From contig JAVYIG010000643.1 in the NCBI GenBank assembly GCA_035222895.1, forward strand, positions 124,001 through 188,000: DNA of 64,000 nucleotides, in the 5' to 3' direction. Positions 55,536 through 64,000 of the stretch are shown one piece after another. Position numbers and translations under genes: made by a program. How positions within the stretch are numbered: position 1 is the first letter of the stretch; each line of letters begins with the position of its first letter. The notes under the pieces were generated by a model that ran no database searches, was not told the origin of the DNA, and saw only the letters and a program-made list of their open reading frames with translations. Origin of the DNA: Strongylocentrotus droebachiensis (Eukaryota; Echinodermata; Echinoidea; Camarodonta; Strongylocentrotidae).

Positions 55536-56756
55536 TTACGAGTTTATTGCTTACACTTTATTTAGATATGAGATTTGACAATATGAATAGTTATAATATA
55601 TGACCAATGATAATAAAAAGTACCCCAAAAAGGAATTTAATATCGTAATTCAAATCGAAGATGACATACATATTTTTAAAGCAACTTCTATGAAAAGCTC
55701 AGTAGACAAGAATTGTTAGATAAATATTAAATAAATGGGTTTTACCCCCAAAAATATAATAATATAGTAAGATAAGAAACTGAATATCTTTCCTAATGGT
55801 AGTACTGTAATAAATGTAAATAATATGCAAGCTACGTTCTAGTTGTAATTGAAAGTATCTCTGAAAGGGCTAGGATATAATACATGAATTAGCTAGTTTA
55901 CCCCTCCACAAGAAAAATAATATATATATAATAACACTAATAACAATAGTAAGAACCTGCTGCTACTAAGATGCTTAAGACTATTACATCTACAAACTGC
56001 AATGGTTATGTCAAGGAAAATATATATTGATAAAAACATGGTATTTTTCTTTTAATCTTGTTATGGCAATTAAAAGGACCATTTAAAGATAGTTTAGCTG
56101 TGAACTTAAAAAAATAGCTGGAATTACTGTAGTTTGCATCACTATAGGGATACAAGTGTACACATTTTAAGATCGACAGGTCAAAGGTCAAAGGACAAAG
56201 GTCGTAAAGACCGATTGACATGTACGTATAGGATTTTGTTCTCTCCGTTATATTCCAATAACGATTCAAGCCATGAACTTAACCCGAGTTAAGCGGAGGC
56301 AAATTGAAGCCGCAGTCGCATTTGTCTCATGTGTATACTGCTTGTTGCACTATTATTGTTTGTCATTTTAAAGTCATTATTTCACGAACTTAATTTGAAA
56401 TGATTAAATTAGTGAATTAAACTGTTTGTTTAGACAGTGCGTATCAAGGAAACCCAGCTTGTAAACATATATCAAATATATAGAATGTTGACAATTAATG
56501 ATCTTTTCGATCACTGATTTTTGTTGTTGAGCAGATGTGACGTTAATCTTCCTGTTTACATTAGCCTCTATGCTCTAAGTATCTTATCTTGAAATGTGTC
56601 ATATATTTTACAATTCAAATACATAAATACAATAAAAGTTTTATAGTGGAATAAGAATGCACTTTAATTACTGCGATTATAACATTGTCAAGTAAGATAG
56701 TGATATATACAATAAAAATTGGTTCCCAATAAAAATATTAAAAAACAACAGAAAAG

Positions 56757-57300
56757 GGATGCAGCCATTTGGGGAGATGTTTAGAAAGTATTAATAGTAT
56801 AAATATAATTATCTTAAATAGTTTTCAAATATGAAATAATAGGATGCAGCTATATTTGAAAAGAGAAGTGAATATTGGCAAAAGTTTGGAAAGTATTAAT
56901 GGTATAAATGGAAAATACCTCAAATAGTATACAAATATGAAATAATAGGATGCAGCCATATTTGGGCAACAGAAGTGAATTTGGACAAATTTTTGGAAAT
57001 TATTAATAAGGTAAATGGCAAACACATCAAATAATATACAAATATGAAATAAGAGGATGCAGCCATATTTGAACAAGAGAAGTGAGTGAATTTGGGCAAA
57101 TGCTTGGAAAATATTAATAGTAGAAAAAAGTAAACACCTCAAATAATATACAAATATGAAATAATAATAGGATGCAGCCATATTTGGGCAACAGAAGTGA
57201 ATTTGGACAAATTTTTGGAAATTATTAATAATGTAAATGGAAAACACATCAAATAATATACAAATATGAAATAAGAGGATGCAGCCATATTTGGGCAAGA
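56757..57300. repeat. Minisatellite, ~106-bp unit, about five copies
   Basis: The motif ggatgcagccatattt recurs at about 56757, 56842, 56948, 57054, 57170 and 57277, giving steps of 85, 106, 106, 116 and 107 bp. Other conserved parts are gaagtgaattt, caaatttttggaaattatta and aataatatacaaatatgaaa. A 157-codon minus-strand frame crosses it, but successive units are read in different frames, so it is not a protein. Confidence 0.9.
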
Positions 57301-57319
57301 GAAGTAGATGTCAAATTTT

Positions 57320-57655
57320 TTTCACAACCATTTTGAATTTCCCTAACCATTTTTCCATGAAAATAAGACATAAGACAGGCTTCTAAAAATCTTTCAACAC
57401 TTAAATGTCTAAAATTGTATATATATAGCATATGTATTGCTTTGTGACACTTTACAATCACCTAACATGTAATTAAATAGTAATATTATAGTTGGGAGAA
57501 TTAAGGAATCGATCAGATCAATTTTTTAAAATGTTTATCATTAATAATGGTATGTTTTCACTCAAACTTTCAGATTATCTTAACTTGTACATCTTGCATT
57601 GAAGTCACTACCTTAACACCATTTTCTCTCATCTGAACAATTTTACCAAGTTCCT
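57320..57655 (+). repeat. Segmental duplication, copy A
   Basis: About 330 bp are directly repeated at 59645-59970. Shared blocks include tttttccatgaaaataaga, ggaatcgatcagatca, taataatggtatgttttcac and accattttctctcatctga. Identity looks to be about 85 percent with small indels. Confidence 0.85.
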
Positions 57656-57967
57656 TCCAGAAAATGTTTAAACATACATCTACCATAAATTTAATTGTTG
57701 CAAATATGTTTTCATACAACCCCTGCATGAAAAAAAAATCTATTACGTCATCAATAACAACAGAAAGTGAAACTTTCTGTTTGGAGCAATTTGGAGAGGA
57801 GCTCGCAAGATACGTCACAGTGTTGCCAATTTGTGTTTCACTTAAATTTGAATGACGTATTGCTCAAATTGTCACTACTTAGTTTCACTATTGTTTCTTC
57901 GTCAAGTAGTAACGAGGATGAAAACGGAATGGTCTTCGTCGAGACCTATGATGAGCATGATATTGGA

Positions 57968-58122
57968 AATGGAGGACGTTTCACAAAACTTGTCATTAGT
58001 GACAAGAGAAAGTTTTTGTTATAAGCTACTGAAATCCTTGCTTCTGATTGGTTATCAGCATATTTGTCACTGATTTTTGTCATTTGTCATTGAAAAAAGG
58101 CTTTGTGAAACATCCCCCTGAT
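57968..58122. mobile_element. Short foldback MITE-like element
   Basis: Ends are ggaggacgtttcacaaaact on the left and ctttgtgaaacatccccctg on the right, in inverted orientation. The interior has gtcattagtgacaag and tttgtcactg/tttgtcattg pairs. Termini resemble 42230-42562. It ends 15 bp before the 47-bp tandem array. Confidence 0.65.
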
Positions 58123-58137
58123 GTCGATAGCGATGTT

Positions 58138-58278
58138 GGTTATTAGAAAGCGATGCTGATGGCGTCTTCGTAGAGGGCGATGTTGGTTATTAGAGAGCGA
58201 TGCTGATGACGATTTCGTAGAGGGCGATGTTGGTTAATTAGAGAGCGATGCTGATGGCGTCCTCGTAGAGGGCGATGA
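58138..58278 (-). repeat. Three 47-bp tandem copies of the ZIP terminal codons and stop
   Basis: The unit, with ggttattagagagcgatgct and gtagagggcgatg, repeats at 58138, 58185 and 58232. The copy nearest the gene encodes [15 protein letters not shown]. The two downstream copies still read ALYEIVISIAL-stop and [15 protein letters not shown] on the minus strand. They lie in the 3'UTR. Confidence 0.88.
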
Positions 58279-61200
58279 GGAGGATGAGGAGGATCCCGAG
58301 CAGAAAGCCAAAGTTCTGAAGGCAGAATATGATTCCTTTTCTCTCTCCTTTGTAAGCATGGAGAAGAGGAAGCTGGAAACGAAATAAAATAAAAAATGAA
58401 AATATTATATTAATAATAATAATAATTATGATTATAACAACGATAACAATAACGATAACAATAACGATAACAATAATAATCATAATGAAAATAATGATAG
58501 TCATCATTGGTTCTTGTATAGCGCTTATAATGTCTGTCAGACTTCAAGAAGAATGAAATCCCCAAACTATTAGCCCACTATCTTATTCAAAATCATCAGC
58601 CATCAATAAACAAATCTTGAAATCGAATTTTTGCTGAACTTACCATGTGCACTAGTCCAACGTAGAGGAACGTGCCGGCAGTAGCAGCGAAAATCCATTC
58701 CCGCGCGTTCTGCGTCTGCGCAAGAGGGATCCCGACCCATAGACCGACGAAACACGTGAGTGCGGACAAGAGATTCCAAAACACCGCTGTGGACAAGCGC
58801 ATGCCCTGGTTGAGGAGAACAGCTAAGTCACCTGCAAAGAACAATTAGGAATTAAGGAGAATGCAACGAAAATAAGCATAGGAAATAATCAAATCCCTAT
58901 ATATGCCACACAAATAATCTCTCTGTGCTTCATTGTACCGTGAAACCTGCCTATAAAGACCACCCAAGGGAGACAAGAAAAGTGGTCTGTATAGGCAGGT
59001 GGTCTATAGGTACAGGTTCCTTTAGTACATTTTTCAAGGAGAAATCATTTTCAAGGGTAACAGACAATGTGGTCTTTGTAGAAACGTAGTCTTTATATAC
59101 TACAGGTGGTCAGTAAAGCAGGTTTGACTGTATTTAGTAGTTAGGCCTACTTAACTTATGTGTGACATTTACAAGATTCCAACAGTTTGTTGTTGACCGA
59201 GTACAGAGAAGAAAAATTATTACATTTCAAAATTCACAACAAAGTAGGTCATTCATCAATTTGAGAAATATAGGGTAGGATATTCAAAGGTAGAGTAGGA
59301 TATTCAAAGGTGGAGTACTTTATTAAGACAGTGTATTCTACTGACATTACTTAAGATTAACGTATACTGCCATCTGCTGCTCGCAACGGCTCGATATGTG
59401 TCGACAGCCATGTCGCACAATGCATCACCAACTGATTAGCACGCGTGATATGTGCATGGGTACATGAACCGGAAGTCGTTCTATGTCTACGCATCAACCG
59501 AAAGATGGCGCGATTTGTAAATACATTTCAGCAGTGGTATAGCGATGTCGTTAAAATATCCTGCCTTTAAAGTAACTCGGTAACATTGTTGAAGAAAAAA
59601 AACTGTTTGATTTTTCTAGGAAACGTTTTCTAGGAAATTTATTATAGTATTCCCAACCATTTTTCGATTTCCCCAACTGTTTTTCCATGAAAATAAGATA
59701 ATAGTTCAACACTTAAATGTCTGGAATGGTATATAGAGACTATTCATTGTTTTGTGGCGATTAACATTCTCCTAAAATGTAATTAAATTGTAATAATATA
59801 GTTGGAAGAATTAAGGAATCGATCAGATCAGTTTTCCCCAATTTGTATCATTAATAATGGTATGTTTTCACTCGATCAAACTGTCAGATTATCTTTGATT
59901 GTACATCTAACATTGAAGTCACTATAAAGCACCATTTTCTCTCATCTGAGCATAGTTACCAAGTCCCTTTAAGCCCCGCTGCACTTTGTATAGCTACTTG
60001 GGCCCTCTATATAGCAAACAATTATGCCTAATCGGTGCATGTTGGTCCCCCATGATCCTCTTTTTCTTATGTTAATTGAGATATGATTTGATGAGATAAC
60101 CACCTGTCAGTGACCTTGCAAGGAGGTCTAATTCCCCTGGCCAAACTAGTGCAGACGGAATTTAAGATCCATCGTTACTTACCTAGCTCGTGGGGCAGCT
60201 CGTGGCAGAAGACAGCGATAGTTGTGCTGAGACCCGCCGGGATGCCGATGGTGAAGGCGGCTCCGATCGCCAGTCCGTCTCCGAAGTTATGCAGGGCATC
60301 TCCCATCACGATCATCAAAGGTACTGTACCACATCCTTTAGAAACAAACATATTAAATATAAACTTGAGTTCTGGTAAAAAAAAAAAAAAGGAAAATTTA
60401 TTCTCACAGAATCAAACGAAACTTACACTAAATGTTCAAGATTACAAATAAATGTCATTCGCCAAATAATTTTGGAAGAAAATGTATACTGGCTGAGTAA
60501 TGAGCATAGAAAGATAAGGAAATCAAGGTAAGTAGGCCCGACACCATTTGTGTAGTCCCATATACATGTACATCTTTCTGTGTACAGTGTTTGTTACTTT
60601 ACCAAGATTTGGCCAAATCTACTATGATTTTGATGACTCCAGAACCATGCAGTATACACACCAATACTTACATGCTACATGATCAACTTTTTCTGATCCA
60701 TTCCACACCTTTTCTTGCACTTAATGCAATCGCATGTTCCACTTAATTTTTAAAGAACTGTAGTGATGGATTCTGGTTTGTGTAAAAGAGGGCTGGGGTA
60801 CCAATCCGGAAATAACTGACAGGATCAGAGTCGTTAATTGTTACATTTTATGTCGATTGGATCCAAATTTGAAAAGGGAGAGCAACCATTTGCGTATTTG
60901 AAGGAGGGGCAAGGGAGCACTTTGCCCTTCCTCACATTTTTTCTTCAAAGACATATATATATATATATTTAATGAATTCAAGGTAGTGAGGTACTATATT
61001 TGGACATAAAATAGCCTAATCTCGTGATGATATGTGGCCATATCCAAGAAAGTCAAGTTTCGTTTTCTTACACTTGCAGAACTTAAATGAGAAAAGTTTA
61101 AGGTATGCAGTTTTACCTTTCAAGCAATAACTCTGCGTTTCGTCACCATCCTCAGCGTCGGTCTTTAAGAAGAAAAAAATACATTGTCAATATATATATA

Positions 61201-61373
61201 TTTTGTTGTTTGAATATATAAAATATAAGGTAAAGGTTATTTTAAAGGGCAATATACCAGGGGGGTAAGAGGACACTTTTTTTTTTTGGTCTCAAAATTT
61301 GAAAACTTGACATTTTGCTCCGTTGGGGGGGGGGGGGGGGGTAAGGCCAGCTTTTCTTAGGTCGGCCATGGGG

Positions 61374-61410
<37 letters not shown>

Positions 61411-62475
61411 AAAAAAAATCCAAAGGGGGGGGGGGGGGGGGGTTTAGGGATTTTTTTAGGGGGGTTTACACACATAAAAATACCAAAGGGGGGGTTAACC
61501 CCCCCAAACACCCCCCCCCCTGCGTACGCGCCTGGCTTTCATCAACATGTAGCAAGCATTCGTCTCGATGTCATTCAAATTTATTGAATACTTAATTTTA
61601 AATAGCAGCTTTGTCTAGTATACTTAATGAAACAAGCAAACCAAATCATTCTATGTCATTTCTAACGAACCCATATAGCATTCAATATTTCATAAATATG
61701 ATGAATGATAAGAAACCTCAACTGTATGAAAATACCAATGATATCATTATTTTGTCGAAATGTCTACGATATTCTTTATTCAAATATGACGACACTCTGG
61801 AAATGTCATTCCGTATTAATCACATGTACAAAACTAGACCGAATGCATAATCTTCTTACCAGGTTTTTCTCCGATTCGGATACTCTGGATGTCTTCTGTA
61901 ATCCCTTGATTGGTGTCTGGGAAACCTGCATGTCGATAGACCTGTTGCCATGGGCATGCGAATGTTTGCAGCACTGGTGGATGAAGAGTACAGAAAGATG
62001 AAATGGTTTAGAGAAATGCGTGAAACGTGTCCTTCAACCTCTTTGAAGGGTAAACAGAAAGGAAAAAGGGGTTTGGAGAAAGAAAGAGATTGAGAGAGCG
62101 AGAGAGAGAGAGATAGCGAGAAAGATATAGATAGATAGATACAGAGAGAAAAAGAGAGACAATAGAGAGAGATATATATAATTTATATATAGAGAGAGAG
62201 AGAGAGAGTGCGTGTGTGAGAGGGAAAAGGAGTGAGAGAGAGAGAGAGAGAGAGAGGGGGAAGGGGAGGGGAAAAAAAAACTCACGCATTCTCCTTTAAT
62301 CGGCACTTTATGAAAAAAAATGGCGGAACCCACGATGCGCCAATGATTCTGACTGACCTTCTTCTTCGTCTTCTAATACATTTTGTTGTATATCTTCTCA
62401 TTATTTTTCTTCTTATTTTCATCATCATTATAATTATTAGTAGTAGTATTAGCAGTAGCCTAGTGGTAGTAGTAT

Positions 62476-62507
<32 letters not shown>

Positions 62508-63672
62508 TCATTATTATTATCGTCATCATCATTATTATTATCGTCATCATCATTATTATTAGCTTTATCATGAGTAAAGAAGTAGTAGTAGTAGTTGTAG
62601 TAGTAGTAGTTGTAGACGTACGGTGGTAGTATGAGTATTAGTAGTAGTACTACTACCAGGGACTTGGGATACAACTAACAAGTCCCTGCTACTACAACAA
62701 CTACTAATGGATAACAGACTAACCAGGGACTTGTACTAACCGAGGTCAAGCTAGAAACTCTCTCCACCAGAAAGAAAGCATAAATCGCTAACTCGACCGC
62801 CAGGCATTTCCAGACGTAAGCTAGATCGGGATTGGTCGGTCCGTGGACGGTGTGATCATGCGCAGAACTATCATGAGCGTGCAAGCCAACAGCCTGGAAT
62901 AAAATAAGTTGATATCAATTATGAAGATTACATGTAATCACCTTACCATTTTAAATGCATTCTGAAAAGAAAATGAAGGTAGACTTTGAAGAAAAATTGG
63001 GTGTAAAATTGTCTTTTGGAGGAATTAAAAATATGTTATCAATAATCAATTTTGAGTACGGCTTAATGGAAAAGGCGATCAAGCAGAAATGTGTCATATT
63101 TTGGTGTACAAGCTGGTGTTTTGGTTCTTTTTTATTAGCATTTAGAAACTATTAACGGTTAAATTGTATGAAGTAAACAAAAGATTAACATAAGTGAAAA
63201 TAAAATGGAGCGTATGGATCCCACCTCCAAAAGTTGGGTTCCGTACTTGCGCCCTATTCTAACCGTACGGTTAATACGCGTGCGTCAACTCGTCTACTCA
63301 ACAAGCCGATTGACTGTTTACTGAAATTATATTTAGACTGCAATATCTTTTTAAAAGACGTAATGTTTAAAGCTCATAGATGGAATACATGATAGCGACA
63401 AGGAACCCGTTAGATAAAGAGCAGAATATGTGTGGTGATAGGGATAGGTACACTTTAACATTTCACTTATTTTGGGAAATGTAATAGGACCCCAAGCTTC
63501 ACCTGCGGAATCAGATGCAGCACTGCGTCCCCCGTGAGCGTAGCTACTGCTAGGGCCATCATGGTCTGTATAACTGCCTCGTAGACGAACCCAGACATGA
63601 AGGGGATGAAAGCGGCACCGAGAACGGCTAGGAGACTGATGATGAGCACGGCTAGATTACTGTACCCCCAAA
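58238..63672 (-). CDS. SLC39 (ZIP) zinc transporter, LIV-1 group, ZIP4/ZIP12-like, 3' seven exons (5' partial)
   Basis: Exons on the minus strand: 63672-63503, 62893-62741, 61973-61860, 61162-61117, 60335-60183, 58831-58644, 58372-58238 (phases consistent; 318 residues plus a split codon). Order: TM helices with [18 protein letters not shown]; a His-bearing [16 protein letters not shown] stretch; a TM ending [10 protein letters not shown]; a cytoplasmic His-rich loop CCKHSHAHG; then TM4 [19 protein letters not shown] and TM5 [17 protein letters not shown]4 and TM5 carry the binuclear metal-site motifs HNFxDG and HExPHE. The last TMs end [14 protein letters not shown] proteins import zinc (some also iron or manganese) into the cytosol across the plasma or vesicle membrane. 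The His at the start of HELPHE (not Glu as in ZIP8/14), TGDAVLHL and the ALYED ending favour ZIP4/ZIP12. The extracellular domain and start lie beyond the right edge. Paralogue assignment is tentative. Confidence 0.9.
58410..58530. repeat. AT-rich (ATA)n/(ACGATA)n tract with SINE tail
   Basis: Intronic runs of aataat and ataacgataaca end in tgtatagcgcttataatg, the tail motif of the 'tagcgctta' family. Confidence 0.7.
58943..59135 (+). repeat. Dispersed repeat, 'aaagaccaccca' family, copy 2
   Basis: It starts acctgcctataaagaccacc and ends caggtttgactgtat, matching 2104-2365. Confidence 0.75.
59645..59970 (+). repeat. Segmental duplication, copy B
   Basis: Direct copy of 57320-57655, lying in the ZIP intron between exons 60335-60183 and 58831-58644. 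It is followed immediately by another dispersed repeat. Confidence 0.85.
59970..60155 (-). repeat. Dispersed repeat, 'caggtggttatct' family, copy 3 (inverted)
   Basis: Its segments gttggtcccccatgatcct, gagataaccacctgtcagtg and cccctggccaaactagtgca are the reverse complement of the copies at 10541-10700 and 41168-41345. Confidence 0.8.
60552..60745 (+). repeat. Dispersed repeat, 'tttctgtgtatagtg' family, copy 2
   Basis: Its segments acatctttctgtgtacagtg, gatgactccagaacc, ctttttctgatccattccac and gcaatcgcatg match 12955-13165. Confidence 0.7.
61256..61522. repeat. Homopolymer-rich segment (G, T, A and C runs)
   Basis: There are runs of 16 to 20 G at 61325-61342 and 61425-61442, about 30 T at 61377-61404 and C runs at 61500-61520. 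It ends cccctgcgtacgcgcctggc. Minus-strand Pro/Lys-rich frames are artefacts. The sequence length here is probably unreliable. Confidence 0.85.
62055..62270. repeat. (GA)n tract
   Basis: gagagaga runs alternate with gataga and tatata inside a ZIP intron. Confidence 0.9.
62440..62665. repeat. (AGT)n / (ATC)n trinucleotide tract
   Basis: Contains agtagtagt, tcatcattattatt and tagtagttgtag. It lies some 75 bp from the donor of exon 62893-62741. Open frames over it are artefacts. Confidence 0.9.
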
Positions 63673-64000
63673 CTGAAACAAAACAAATGGTTAGGTTTAA
63701 TTGAAGATAATGTTGAGAACTGGTCATAATATTAAATTATCAGGGAAGTAATTGGGAAAAGTTGATTATGCAGGAGGGCATTTTTCCTTAATGAAGTTTG
63801 CAGCAAACTCTGACTGCGGGATCCGATTTGAAAGTGCCTCGTTACAAACTGTGTCGTTCACCTGACAAGACTAATTGCATTTCAACTGTCAGAATACGAA
63901 TCGCATACATGTCGTATTGTTAGGTAGGCCAAGCCATATTATGTTTGGAAGTTCAATATGTATGGTAGTTACAACTTTTAAAATTCACAACTTTTTTAAC
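63673..64000. other. ZIP intron continuing to the window edge
   Basis: No exon is recognised. It contains copy 3 of the 'gtaggacaaa' dispersed family at 63826-63945 (gtgcctcgttacaaac, aattgcatttcaactg, tcagaatacgaatcgcatac, taggtaggcca). Confidence 0.6.

Larger units (their letters stand above)
49376..58237. other. 8.9-kb region upstream of RFX6 and downstream of the ZIP gene
   Basis: I recognise no protein-coding gene. The first 120 bp upstream of the RFX6 ATG are comparatively GC-rich and are the probable 5'UTR/promoter. At 49690-49868 a sequence ending in caataaataaattcaattca resembles a retroposon 3' tail. A possible minus-strand donor (GAG/gtaagtaata, near 53800) could mark an upstream non-coding RFX6 exon. 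Repeats: 51507-51655, 51785-51995, 54995-55200, 55442-55535, satellite 56757-57290, duplication 57320-57655, foldback 57968-58122. Confidence 0.55.

Noticed and set aside
56825-57298. 157-codon open frame on the minus strand with repeated FHICILFDVF segments
   Set aside because: It lies wholly in the 106-bp minisatellite. Unit lengths are not multiples of three, so successive units are read in different frames. AT-rich composition explains the lack of stops.
61940-61956. gttgccatggg resembling half of an RFX X-box
   Set aside because: Only one half-site matches, and it lies in a ZIP coding exon. It is expected by chance.

Overview
This is a gene-sparse, AT-rich nuclear DNA window from an animal. 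It has split genes with GT-AG introns, many dispersed short repeats, several families of terminal-inverted-repeat elements, long GA/CT microsatellites and a (CCCTAA)n block. The gene set (PSMD2, a consortin-like gene, SNRNP35, RFX6, an SLC39 zinc transporter) and the repeat style suggest a marine invertebrate deuterostome. An echinoderm such as a sea urchin is my best guess, but the species itself is inference. No operons, CRISPR arrays or prokaryotic features are present. Coding structures below were built by hand from splice sites and reading phase. For the three complete genes the summed exon lengths are exact multiples of three.

Layout: 1-1401 (+) holds the last three exons of PSMD2 (proteasome subunit Rpn1). 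5595-12438 (-) is an eight-exon, 533-aa consortin-like membrane protein. 16356-21848 (+) is a four-exon, 401-aa SNRNP35, the U11/U12-35K protein of the minor spliceosome, with an enlarged Arg/Asp-rich tail. 23477-49375 (-) is a 17-exon, 939-aa RFX6 transcription factor that fills almost half of the window. 49376-58237 has no gene that I can recognise. 58238-63672 (-) is the 3' part of an SLC39 (ZIP) zinc transporter of the LIV-1 group, closest to ZIP4/ZIP12, continuing beyond the right edge. PSMD2/consortin and SNRNP35/RFX6 are convergent pairs; consortin/SNRNP35 is divergent.

The most interesting signals are these. (1) Two introns, one in PSMD2 and one in the consortin-like gene, carry textbook U12-type donor and branch-point sequences, both in phase 1. 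They flank the gene for a U11/U12 snRNP protein. (2) Pieces of coding exons are locally duplicated in three genes: the consortin last exon, RFX6 exon 14 and the ZIP terminal codons with their stop. (3) There is a nested transposon stack in SNRNP35 intron 2: a LINE remnant inside a TA-flanked inverted-repeat element, itself split by a TTAA-flanked piggyBac-like MITE. (4) A small element with 8-bp target duplications carries interstitial telomere repeats. I see no convincing evidence of a wholly new multi-gene system.
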